Shown: positions 27,011 to 35,453 of the stretch, piece after piece
Layout: every line of letters begins with the position of its first letter
Numbering within the stretch: the first letter of the stretch is position 1
Assembly: GCA_963757265.1 (NCBI GenBank)
Contig: CAVWRA010000010.1
Span: 248,001 to 312,000, forward strand
Reading direction: 5' to 3'
Source of the DNA: CAIVVT01 sp963757265
Lineage (GTDB): Bacteria > Acidobacteriota > Terriglobia > Bryobacterales > Bryobacteraceae
DNA length: 64,000 bases
Made by a program: the position numbers and the translations under genes
The notes under the pieces: model-generated
Told to the model about the DNA's origin: nothing
The model's input: only the letters and a program-made list of their open reading frames with translations
Databases searched by the model: none

Positions 27011-27877
27011 CTAGACGCTGACTACCGGGCAGCGGCTCTGGCGAATGATTGAATAGGCGTTGGCCCTCAGACGGCCGAACACCCCCGCCGCCGACCCGCG
27101 CCCGATCACCAGCAGGTCCGATTCCAGGTCCGCGGCAACCTCGCACACCGTGCGCGCCGCCTCCCCGCTCTGCACGTGCAGCGGCGCGTCGATCGTGAGC
27201 CGCTGCTGCAATTCGGCCACCTCCTGGCGCACGCTGGCCTCCACGCGGGCGCGGCACTCGGTGTCGTAACTCTCCCCGGCGCGCCCCTCCATCGCGGGCA
27301 TGGCATGGACCAGCGCCAGCCGCGCGCCGCAGTCTGTGGCGAACCGCGCCGCCCACATGAGGGTCCGCTCGCTCTGCGAGCCCAGGTCGATGGCTGCGGT
27401 GACGTGGCGGAAATGCACGTCGTGCGAGGACGGCGTCTCCATGTGCACGCCGGTCCACACCGGACAATCGGCGTCGTGCAGCACCTTGGCGGTCACCGAG
27501 CCCAGAATGAACCGCCGGAACGGACCGTAGCCGTGGGTCGGCATGACGATCAGCCCCGCGCCGCTCGCGTGGGCCAGTTCGATGATCAGCCCCGCCGGGT
27601 CGCCCTCCCGCACCAGGCGTTCCGTATCGGGCGCGGGCAGCTCCTCGGCCATGAAGTTGTCCAGGTCCTTGGACGCCAGCTCGGCCCGGGAGCGAAACTG
27701 TTCCTCCAGCACTGAGCCGGCCAGCTCCAGCGCGCCGAATTCGTAATGCGGCGGCGGTAGAACGTGCAGCAGGGTCAGGCGGCTGCCGAAGACCTCGTGC
27801 AGAGCTTCGGCGTAGCGCGCCGCGCCCTTGGAGCGCTCCGAGAAATCGACCGGAACCAGGATTCGGCTGAGCGGCAT
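27011..27877 (-). CDS. Tandem universal stress protein (two UspA domains)
   Basis: The 288-residue protein has two UspA folds. The first starts SRILVPVDFSERSKGAARYA and keeps the nucleotide-binding loop THGYGPFRRFILGSVTAKVL (G-x2-G-x9-GS pattern, about residues 116-135). The second starts VTAAIDLGSQSERTLMWAARF but its loop (GRGSAAGVFGRLRANAYSII) lacks the final GS, so it may not bind ATP. Tandem UspA proteins often serve low-oxygen or respiratory stress. The location just downstream of the cytochrome operon, on the same strand, is compatible with that but proves nothing. Confidence 0.9.
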   Translation of the reverse strand: MPLSRILVPVDFSERSKGAARYAEALHEVFGSRLTLLHVLPPPHYEFGALELAGSVLEEQFRSRAELASKDLDNFMAEELPAPDTERLVREGDPAGLIIELAHASGAGLIVMPTHGYGPFRRFILGSVTAKVLHDADCPVWTGVHMETPSSHDVHFRHVTAAIDLGSQSERTLMWAARFATDCGARLALVHAMPAMEGRAGESYDTECRARVEASVRQEVAELQQRLTIDAPLHVQSGEAARTVCEVAADLESDLLVIGRGSAAGVFGRLRANAYSIIRQSRCPVVSV

Positions 27878-27997
27878 GGGAAGCCTCCGCCCAAACTTTA
27901 CACCGATTTGAGGCGCTTTGGAACCACGATTGAGCGGCTTTCCTGGATTGCGGAGGCTAAAATCTGGATGCGGCGGCCGTACGACGCGGTACGGCGC

Positions 27998-28137
27998 TTA
28001 CTTCGACCCCGCCGGCGCCGGCGCCAGTCCCAGATCCACCAGGATCATGGGCGACTCCTCGTCCTGGGCCAGCAACTGGTGGCACGTGCTGCAGTCCTGC
28101 GGAATCGTCTTCCCTGCCCGGTCGCCGCGACGGCATT
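27998..28137 (-). pseudogene. 3' remnant of a NapC/ImcH-like multihaem cytochrome gene
   Basis: The minus-strand reading GKTIPQDCSTCHQLLAQDEE continuing SPMILVDLGLAPAPAGSK, with a TAA stop at 27998-28000, repeats the C-terminus of the intact gene at 31152-32591 (GKTIPQDCSTCHQLLAQDEE then SPKILADLGLAPAPPAASK). Nucleotide identity is nearly complete over about 28049-28115 compared with 31206-31272. Upstream, similarity decays within a few codons of the stop codon of the c/b fusion gene (28141). The rest of the gene is missing. Confidence 0.85.
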
Positions 28138-28140
28138 CGC

Positions 28141-30929
28141 CTAGCGGTACGAGAACAGCATGGCGTAGATGATCAGGCCGATGAGGATGAGCCCCACGGC
28201 GAGGGCGGCGAAGCCGAAGCGGCGCCACAGCACGCCCACGTGCGCCGGCGGCCCCGGCATCAGGCGCTCTTCCAGCTCCCCCGACTGCAGGAGTTGCTGA
28301 TATTCCCGCGGGCGGTCCCGCTTGAACTCTTCCAGCGGCATGCCGCCAGTGAAGATCACCGTGTCGATGGGGAATTTCTCTGGGCGGAAGTGCGTGTTGA
28401 AGAAGTGCACCACGAAGATGAAGCTCACGGCCAGCAGGGCTTCGTCACTGTGAATGGTGGTGGCCACGTTCACCGCCCAGCCTGGCAAAACGCGCGTGAA
28501 CAGCTCGGGAAACCACAGCAGCAGTCCGGTGCCGCCGATCACCGCCACGCCCCAGAAGACGGCGAAATAGTCGAACTTCTCCCAGTAGGTCCAGCGGCCG
28601 TACTCGGGGCGCGGCCCGCGGCTCAAGAACCATTTCAGTGAGCCGACGAACTCCTGCCAGTCCCGACGGTTGAACAACATGCTCTCCGGACCGGCGATGA
28701 ACTGCCACCAGTTCTTGCCGCTGGCGCGGTGCTGCCGGACCAGATCCCACAGGTGCAGCCCGAAATAGCTGAAGGTGAGCACCGCGCAGAAGCGGTGGAT
28801 CACCCCTGCCGCTTCAAACCCTCCCAGCAGGTGCGCCAGCACCTTGGCCCAGGCCGCGTAGGAGAACTTCAGAATCATGCCCGTCAGCGCCAGCCCCAGG
28901 AAACTGGTGATCACCATCACGTGCAGGTTGCGATGGAAGGTCTGGAATCGCCGCACGTACTGGCCGGTTTCCGGCTGGCCATTTTTGAACTGTTTGCGGT
29001 ACTCGAGGGAGCGCGGGAGCCACAGCGCCACGTGGGCGCCGGAGACCAGCAGCGTGCCCATCAGCAGCGTGGTCATGCCCCAGAAGGTGAAGAACAGGAA
29101 TGGATACTTCTTGGGATCGTGGTGCGTGGCGTGCGTCAGGTATCCGGCGAACTGGCGGTGCGAGCCGGTGTGGCACTTTCCACAGGTATTGACGATGTTG
29201 TTGCGGCTGAGCCGCGAGCGCGGGTCGTTCACCGGCAGAATGTCGTGCGCGCCGTGGCAGTCGTAACACTTGGCGGTCTTGAGGTAACCCAGTTTGGAAA
29301 CTTTCCCATGGAAGGTCTCGAAATAGGCTTCCGTGATCTGCTGGTGGCAGCGGCCGCACTGGTCCATGATGTGCAGCCGGAAGTCCGAGAGGTCCGTGCG
29401 CTGGATGCTGTGCGCCGAATGGCAATCGGAGCACACCGGCAGTTCCTTTCCGGTTTTGGTCACCTCCGGGCTGTGAACACTCATGTGGAACATTTCGTAA
29501 ATGCCGCGGTGGCACTTGCGCGCAGGTCAGGGCGATGTTGGCGCGGTTGACGCTCGAGCGCGGATCGCTGGCTGGCAGCTCGTGATGCGCCGTGTGGCAG
29601 TCGGCGCAATCCGCGGTCACGGTCAGGCCGCTTTGCAATAGGCCCTTGCCGTGAATGCTCTCCTTATAATGCTCTACGATCTGGCTCTGTTTGCCGGTAT
29701 ACCGCAGGGCCGCTTTCTGCCCCGACTGGTGGCACTTGGCGCACAGCGCCGGCACGTTGCGGGAAAAGGTGGGCGAGGCTGAATCGGTCTTGCTGCGGGT
29801 GCCGTGCGGGCTATGGCAATCCTGGCAGGTGGGCGCATCCGGGCTCCCCTGCGCCGCCAGCTGGCCGTGCGTGCTTTCGCGATACTGATTCACCTGGTCG
29901 GCGTGGCAGATCGAGCAGTCCACTTTCTCGGGCAACGTGTCGCACGGCCGGCTGTGCGCAGGGCGTGCCGCCGGTGTGGCACTGGACACAGGCAGTGCGC
30001 GAATGCCGCGACACGCTCAGCTCGCTCTGGCTGACGAACAGTGAGATCGTCCGTCCGCCGCGCGTGACTTTCAGGTTCGGGTCGCCATGGCAGCGCTGGC
30101 AGTCGCGGTCCGACATGCCCTCCGGGTAATAGACCTCGCGCACCTTGTGCGGCTCGTGGCAGTCCACGCAGGCCGGAATGAGGTTCGGCCCCTTCTCCCA
30201 TAGCTCGCCGCGGATCACCTTGCGGTGCACGATCTCGATCCGCGCGTGACAGCGCATGCAGGTCTTGGCGATGTTCGCTTTGGCGATGGAGGAGCGCGGA
30301 TCGGTGTGCGGCAGCACGAAATGGGCCGTGTGGCAGCTGGTGCAGACCGCTGTGACGATGAGGCCCTTCTCGAACAGTCCCTGACCGTGAATACTGTCCA
30401 GGTAGTTGGCAAGAATGTTGGTCTGGGGGATGTTGTGCGTCAGGCTGACCGGCGTGCCCTCACGATGGCATCCGCCGCACAGGCGCGGGATTTCCATTGT
30501 CGAGGTGGGAGACCCCGGGCTCGAAGGGCGCAGGACGTTGTGGGTTCCGTGACAGTCCTTGCAGGCCGGGGCCAACCGGTCGCCGCGCGCGGCCGCCCGG
30601 CCGTGCAGGCTTTCGCCGTACTGCGTCTGCTGGTCGGGGTGACACGAGCCGCAGTCCACCTTGGCCAACTTTTCAGGGTGCGGGAACTCTTTGATTTTGG
30701 CGAGGTCGGTGTGGCAGGCCGCACACTCCAGCTCCGCGTGCGGCGAGGCGCGCAGAGCCGCGGCGTTGAACGGCGGGGGCGTGCCTTTTTCCCGCTTGCC
30801 AGTGCGGGGGCCGGAATCGTGACATCCGGCGCATTCCTCGGAGCCCGGCAGCGCTTTGGGCGGCTCGGCCGGCGAAATGGCAGCCAGGGCGCCGGCCAGC
30901 AGCAGGCGCAGAATAAGTGCCTCTACCAT
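28141..30929 (-). pseudogene. 19-haem cytochrome c / cytochrome b fusion (CbcL-like), broken by two frameshifts
   Basis: If the frames are joined, this is a roughly 928-residue inner-membrane protein with a signal sequence, 19 CXXCH haem c sites and a C-terminal cytochrome b561/HydC-FdnI-like domain of four to five membrane helices. The first frame carries ten CXXCH sites and fails between about 29930 and 29975. The second carries four and fails at 29515-29521, where seven instead of six bases separate the two Cys codons of a haem site (CAKCH when corrected). The third carries four and the membrane domain. Both breaks are +1. Read intact, it would oxidise quinol and pass electrons to periplasmic cytochromes. 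Whether it is a true pseudogene or an assembly error is open. Confidence 0.8.
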
Positions 30930-31089
30930 GAACCTGCTTCTCTACCTTCCGGCGCCGAAAGATGGCAATCCCCAAACCTCAAGTCCCAAGACCGCCAGGA
31001 AGATGGGACGATGGACACTCTGAAACCCGGGCGGAACCACGTGGACCGTCTCCTTTTGACCAGGAGACTGGAATCTTATTATCTTAATC

Positions 31090-31119
31090 ATCTTAGATTC
31101 ATGCCGGATTCTGCGTCAA
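31090..31119 (-). promoter_or_regulatory. Possible sigma-70 promoter for the 19-haem gene
   Basis: On the minus strand TTGACG (31119-31114) and TAAGAT (31095-31090) are separated by 18 bases in the AT-rich gap between the NapC-like and 19-haem genes. The -10 box matches the consensus at only four of six positions. The call is weak. Confidence 0.3.
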
Positions 31120-31151
31120 GCTGTGGCGAATTGGCTGAGGCGCGCTTGGAG

Positions 31152-32591
31152 CTACTTGGAAGCGGCCGGCGGCGCCGGAGCCAGGCCTAAGTCGGCCAGA
31201 ATCTTGGGCGACTCCTCGTCCTGGGCCAGCAACTGGTGGCAGGTGCTGCAGTCCTGCGGGATTGTCTTGCCGACTTTGTCGCCGGCGCGGTCGTCGTGGC
31301 AGCGGAAACAACCGGTGTAATCGGTGTGCCCGATGTTGTTCGGATAAACGCCCCAGGTCACCCGCATTTCGGGGAAGACGTTGCGGCTGTAGGCGGCCAG
31401 GACGGCGCGCGCGGAACTCTCTACGACGGCGCGTTTGGATTGCCAGACGGCCGGATAACTCTTCTGGTAGAACTCCTCAAAGCGCCGCGGAATCTCGCGT
31501 TCGCTGTCGGCCGTGGTGGCGTAACCGGCCTTCAACACTTCCAGCGCGGTCTTGCGAACGAACGGCAGCGAGGCGTCTGCCAGGCCGTTGGACAGGGCCT
31601 CGTCAATGGCCCGCTCGGGCAACTGGAAGCTGTGCGAGGGCCGGGTGTGGCAATCGATGCAGTCCATGGTTCGCAGCGGCATTTTGGCCAGATCGGCGTC
31701 CTTGAAGCCCTCGGCCCGGAAGGTGGTCTGTTCTCCATTCAGCTCGTAGCGCACCCACGGGATGTTCTGCCGCTTCTCGTCGGCGGGGGCATATTCGATG
31801 TGCACACCGGGGCCCATGTGGTGCCCGTGGATGCCCTCGTAACCGCTGGCTCCGCCAATCTTCATCAGCAGCACGGTCTGCAACCGCTTAGTCTGCTCGT
31901 CGTCGGTGAACTTGTTGACGATGCGGATGCGATTGCCGCCGAACTTCTGCGGCCAGTGGCACACTTCGCAGGTTTCGCGCGCCGGGCGCAGGGCCTTGAC
32001 CGGCGTGGGAATCGGCCGTGGGTACAAATTGAACGTCACCGATATCACCTGCCAGGTGCCGGAAAGCTTGCTCTTGACGAACCAGTTGGCGCCGGGGCCG
32101 ATATGGCAACTCACGCACGCCACGCGGGCGTGGGGCGAGTTCTGATAGGCCGTGAATTCGGGCTTCATCACCGTGTGGCACGTCTGCCCGCAAAACGTCG
32201 GCGTCTCCATGTAGCTGACGGCGCGGTAGGAGAACTGGCCGCCGATCATCACGTTCAGCACCGTCGTCACGGCGACGAACATCAACAGCCGGCGGAAGCG
32301 CACGTTCGCCAGGTCGATTTCGGGGAAAACCGGCGGCAGTGAGTTGCGATGGGTCCGGCGGTAGATGTAAATGCCCAGTGGGATCAGGATCAGCCCGACG
32401 AAGAACACCCCGGGCAGAATCATGAACTCGAGGATCCCGGCGTAGGCGTTGCCGGGCTCGCCTTTGATGAAGCTGTTCAGCAGCGCCAGCCACAAAATCG
32501 TCGCCGTGGTCACCAGCACCACGCCCGCCAGGCTGGTGGCGTTGCTGGACAGGTACACCAGCGGCGCCAGCAGCTCTTTGTAACGCCTCAT
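31152..32591 (-). CDS. NapC/NirT family multihaem quinol dehydrogenase (ImcH-like)
   Basis: The 479-residue protein has three N-terminal membrane segments (about 14-36, 48-72 and 95-113) and then a periplasmic multihaem domain. Haem sites are FCGQTCH (CX3CH), VACVSCH, ETCEVCH, MDCIDCH, TGCFRCH and QDCSTCH, so five standard sites and one atypical one. The block from ETPTFCGQTCHTVM through CVSCHIGPGANW is typical of NapC/NirT-type quinol dehydrogenases. The three-helix layout recalls ImcH of Geobacter. The start ATG 32591 has a GGAGG site close upstream; longer in-frame extensions are out-of-frame shadow of the neighbour. It follows the c/b fusion gene by 38 bases, so both are one operon. Its role would be to pass electrons from menaquinol to periplasmic carriers. 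Confidence 0.85.
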   Translation of the reverse strand: MRRYKELLAPLVYLSSNATSLAGVVLVTTATILWLALLNSFIKGEPGNAYAGILEFMILPGVFFVGLILIPLGIYIYRRTHRNSLPPVFPEIDLANVRFRRLLMFVAVTTVLNVMIGGQFSYRAVSYMETPTFCGQTCHTVMKPEFTAYQNSPHARVACVSCHIGPGANWFVKSKLSGTWQVISVTFNLYPRPIPTPVKALRPARETCEVCHWPQKFGGNRIRIVNKFTDDEQTKRLQTVLLMKIGGASGYEGIHGHHMGPGVHIEYAPADEKRQNIPWVRYELNGEQTTFRAEGFKDADLAKMPLRTMDCIDCHTRPSHSFQLPERAIDEALSNGLADASLPFVRKTALEVLKAGYATTADSEREIPRRFEEFYQKSYPAVWQSKRAVVESSARAVLAAYSRNVFPEMRVTWGVYPNNIGHTDYTGCFRCHDDRAGDKVGKTIPQDCSTCHQLLAQDEESPKILADLGLAPAPPAASK

Positions 32592-32629
32592 CCCACCCTC
32601 CCCATTCATCGCCCCGCGGAATTGCGCCT

Positions 32630-34300
32630 TCAGTCGTCGGAATGCCCGCTCCCGCCGCCGGAATGCGACGCAGGGCCGAACGGCCGCGGGCTGTAGCCCG
32701 TCAACCAACCCGCATCCATCGGATAGACGTCGGGATCGAAAATCACAGTGTATAGGTGCCAGATCAAGATGGAGGCCGTGGCCAGCACCGCTTCGTAGTA
32801 GTGAATCGAGCGCGCCACGTCCAGCCAGATCTTGGGCAGCATGCTCAAGGTCCAGTAATTGAACCACAGCGCGCACCCGGTCAGCGCCATCACCCCGGTG
32901 CCCCACACCAGCGCCCAGTACTCGACCTTTTCGATGTAGCCGTGCGGCGAATAATACGGCTGCTCCTTGCTCAAGCCCAGCCGCCACATCAGGCCATCCA
33001 TCATCTCGCGGATGTCGGAGACGCGCGGGAAGAACTCGTACCAGCGCGTGCGCAGTTTCGGGCTAAAGATGAGCGCCAGCACATGAAAGGTCGCCGTCGC
33101 GACCAGGATGACCGCGGCCATGCGGTGGACCACGCCGCGGACCGGATAGGTGTGCTCCAGGCTCAGCAGCGGCCGCGACCACCAGGTGTCGGGATAATGC
33201 AGCGCGAATCCGGTGTAAGCCAGCAGGATGAAGCTCAGCGCCAGCAAGGCGTGTTCGACGCGCTCGATGAGCAGCATACGCAGTGTGAGCGTCGGCGGCC
33301 GCAGCAGGCGCACGCTCACCTCGCGGCCCTGGAATCGCATTCGCGTCAGCTTGCGCAGGAAGTCGCCCAGGTGGTGGATGAACATGAAGGCCAGCGTCCC
33401 GGGGATCACCATCAGGTAGAACCACTGCACGTATTGCAACGGCAGCGCCGCCCGCTGCCCCTCCAGCATGTGCACCGACCCCAAGCTGAAGCGGCGGCCG
33501 GCGCCCGGATGGCACGCGCCGCAGGTCTTCGCCAGGTTCTTGGGGTTGGTGCGTGAAAGCGGATCCGATGAGGGCAGAATGCCGTGATAGCCGTGGCAGG
33601 ACGCGCAGTCGGCCACGGTTTGCGACCCGGCCTTCAACTCCAGCCCGTGGAAGCTGGCATCGAAGGTCGTGATGCGGTCGGCGGGGATGCCGAAGCGGCT
33701 CATCAGCCGCACGTCGCCGTGGCAGCGCCCGCACGTCTCGGGCACCTTGTTGGCGAACACCGTTAACTGCGGATTGGACGGCCGCATGATGGAGTGGCTG
33801 GTGTGGCAGTCGGTGCACACGGGGGCGCCCTCCACTCCGCGCTCCACTGCCTTGCCGTGGACGCTGGTTTTATACTCGGCGGCCTCTTTGTCGTGGCACA
33901 TGCCGCACGTCTCGGGCGTGCCCTTCTGCCACGCCTCGGTCTTGGTGGAGACCAGCTCGTGCGCGGCCCCGTGGCAGGTGTCGCAGTCCGGCGCGGCGGT
34001 GTTGCCTTTTTTCAACTCCGCGCCATGGACGCTCTGCCAGAAGTTCTGCACCTCGGACGGGTGACAGTTGGCGCACGACGGTTTCGCTATATTCGCCGGG
34101 TGCGGATAATCCTCGTGCTTGACGTGGCACGAGGTGCAGGCCACCTCGGCGTGCGCCGATTTCTTCAGCTTGGCCTCGACGTCATGGCATTCGGCGCACT
34201 TCGAATTCGGCAGCGTGGGCGCGGGAACGCCCTCGCAGCGCACCACAGGCGTCGCCAGCAGAATCAGCGAAAACAGGATTCCCTTGAACACAAAACTCAT
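32630..34300 (-). CDS. Nine-haem cytochrome c / cytochrome b fusion (CbcL-like)
   Basis: The 556-residue protein has a signal peptide (MSFVFKGILFSLILLATPVV), nine CXXCH sites in the first 290 residues (CAECH, CTSCH, CANCH, CDTCH, CGMCH, CTDCH, CGRCH, CASCH, CGACH) and a membrane domain with about five helices and conserved His (IERVEHALLALSFILLAYTG, GVVHRMAAVIL, SIHYYEAVLATASILIWHLY). This matches the layout of CbcL of Geobacter: nine c haems plus a HydC/FdnI-type dihaem b domain. It is expected to oxidise menaquinol and load periplasmic cytochromes. ATG 34300 is chosen because the signal peptide starts there. The gene shares its membrane-domain motifs with the broken 19-haem gene, so the two are paralogues. 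Confidence 0.87.
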   Translation of the reverse strand: MSFVFKGILFSLILLATPVVRCEGVPAPTLPNSKCAECHDVEAKLKKSAHAEVACTSCHVKHEDYPHPANIAKPSCANCHPSEVQNFWQSVHGAELKKGNTAAPDCDTCHGAAHELVSTKTEAWQKGTPETCGMCHDKEAAEYKTSVHGKAVERGVEGAPVCTDCHTSHSIMRPSNPQLTVFANKVPETCGRCHGDVRLMSRFGIPADRITTFDASFHGLELKAGSQTVADCASCHGYHGILPSSDPLSRTNPKNLAKTCGACHPGAGRRFSLGSVHMLEGQRAALPLQYVQWFYLMVIPGTLAFMFIHHLGDFLRKLTRMRFQGREVSVRLLRPPTLTLRMLLIERVEHALLALSFILLAYTGFALHYPDTWWSRPLLSLEHTYPVRGVVHRMAAVILVATATFHVLALIFSPKLRTRWYEFFPRVSDIREMMDGLMWRLGLSKEQPYYSPHGYIEKVEYWALVWGTGVMALTGCALWFNYWTLSMLPKIWLDVARSIHYYEAVLATASILIWHLYTVIFDPDVYPMDAGWLTGYSPRPFGPASHSGGGSGHSDD

Positions 34301-34399
34301 CTTCCCGGCCGCGCGCCACAACCCCTGCTCGGCACGCCGCTGTCCCGTTCGCACCCCAGTGCCTTCCGGCCGCCGGATGCGCAATCTGGAACTTGATGG

Positions 34400-34699
34400 T
34401 TAGTGCAGGCCCGCCGTGGAGCTGCCCTCCCACATCTGCCATCCGTACAGGAGCGCCACGGCCACGCCCAAGACAACCAGAACGATCGTCAGCGCTTTGC
34501 CCCATCGCTCGATGATCGCCAGCTGCTTGGCCAGTTGCTCCTGTCTGGCGACGTCCGCCACCTCGCCATCGCTGAGCTTCAGCGAGTCGTCTTCCTTGTC
34601 GGCGACCTTGCGGCGCATCAGCGCCAGCACCAACACAATCACGAACAACACTGCCCAGGCGATGGCATATGGCAATAAGTTCAGTTGCGTCACATCCAT
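34400..34699 (-). CDS. Small two-helix membrane protein of the cytochrome operon
   Basis: The 99-residue protein has two membrane segments (about 8-27 and 65-85) joined by a charged linker (RRKVADKEDDSLKLSDGEVADVARQEQLAKQL, quoted in part as ADKEDDSLKLSDGEVADV). No known domain is visible. A GAGGAG site sits eight bases before ATG 34699, which decides against the ATG two codons earlier. It lies 99 bases ahead of the nine-haem gene, in the same operon, and may be an assembly factor or accessory subunit. Confidence 0.75.
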   Translation of the reverse strand: MDVTQLNLLPYAIAWAVLFVIVLVLALMRRKVADKEDDSLKLSDGEVADVARQEQLAKQLAIIERWGKALTIVLVVLGVAVALLYGWQMWEGSSTAGLH

Positions 34700-34751
34700 G
34701 ATCATTACTCCTCGACTTGGCGGAAAGTTCGGCTCGGAACCGCTCTGCACC

Positions 34752-35120
34752 TCACGGCTGATCGATCTTCCGCCCCATTACTTGTTTAGCATCCGCGGTC
34801 CCGCTGCGCAGGCAGGCCGAGAGAATCGCCAGCACCACGGTGTTGGGCGGATCTTGGTCGGTCACCACCGAGCTCACGCCCGCCTCCCACGCGTCGCGCA
34901 GGTGACTGGCGTCGTTGCGCGTCAACAAAACAATCCGTTCAGGGTGCGGCAGCGGACTCGGCATCTGGCGCAAATGCGGCGGATCCACCACAATCACGCA
35001 CGCCTCCTCCAGACACGGCTGCTCCACGCAGCGGACCTGCAATTGAGTACTGCGCGCCAGCAGAGCGCGCAGCGTTTCCGCCTTCGCCGGGTCACTCAAC
35101 GCCAATTGAATGCAACTCAT
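34752..35120 (-). CDS. Receiver-like (degenerate REC) protein, first gene of cytochrome operon
   Basis: The 122-residue protein reads MSCIQLALSDPAKAETLRAL at the start and continues with REC-like strands: ACVIVVDPP and PERIVLLTRNDASHLRDAWE, then AGVSSVVTDQDPPNTVVLAI. The pattern fits a receiver domain with the conserved Thr (LLT), but the Lys before the last loop is replaced (VVTDQ) and the first acidic pair is reduced. Normal phosphotransfer is therefore doubtful. AAGGA six bases before ATG 35120 supports the start. It is the first gene behind the sigma-54 promoter at 35281-35295. A regulatory or adaptor role is inferred. Confidence 0.7.
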   Translation of the reverse strand: MSCIQLALSDPAKAETLRALLARSTQLQVRCVEQPCLEEACVIVVDPPHLRQMPSPLPHPERIVLLTRNDASHLRDAWEAGVSSVVTDQDPPNTVVLAILSACLRSGTADAKQVMGRKIDQP

Positions 35121-35280
35121 ATGCGGTCCTTCTGCCGTTTGCCTGAGGCAACGGGGCCCGTGCCCGACAGCGCGTACTCTCCTTGCCGCGCGGGCTGTAC
35201 CAGGCCGCACGGCACGACTTGCGGAAGCCGGCCGCCGGCCGTTCTGGCGCTGGTCACTCAGGCTTCCCCTGTTCGTAGCA

Positions 35281-35295
35281 GCAATCCAAGTGCCA
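35281..35295 (-). promoter_or_regulatory. Sigma-54 promoter (-24/-12) of the cytochrome operon
   Basis: The minus strand reads TGGCACTTGGATTGC followed by T, an exact fit to TGGCAC-N5-TTGC(A/T). Transcription would start about 12 bases downstream, near 35270, leaving a leader of about 150 bases before ATG 35120. A sigma-54 activator gene diverges from the same intergenic region. Confidence 0.8.
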
Positions 35296-35386
35296 GACAG
35301 GGAAACGCTCGTAACAATGAGGAATTTGGCGGATTCGCATCCTCTTTTCGGTCTCACGGTGACTTTTTGCCCATTCCCCGCTCCGG

Positions 35387-35401
35387 CAATTGCGCGAATT
35401 G
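35387..35401. promoter_or_regulatory. Candidate activator binding site (inverted repeat)
   Basis: CAATT-GCGCG-AATTG forms a 5-5-5 inverted repeat about 100 bp upstream of the -24 element, a usual distance for an enhancer site bound by a sigma-54 activator dimer. It also lies about 50 bp before the activator gene, so it could serve autoregulation. Confidence 0.4.
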
Positions 35402-35453
35402 ACCCATTTCGATTACCCCCGCCGCCTCGCGAGCAGTTACAATCAGTCATACA

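Noticed and set aside
28141..30929. Treating the three overlapping minus-strand frames as three separate cytochrome genes.
   Set aside because: Only the first has a signal peptide, the haem motifs are collinear across frames, and one motif is restored by deleting a single base, so one broken gene is the better reading.
35206..35224. A second, plus-strand sigma-54-like element (GGCACGACTTGC) in front of the activator gene.
   Set aside because: The spacing between the GG and GC elements is wrong for a -24/-12 promoter.
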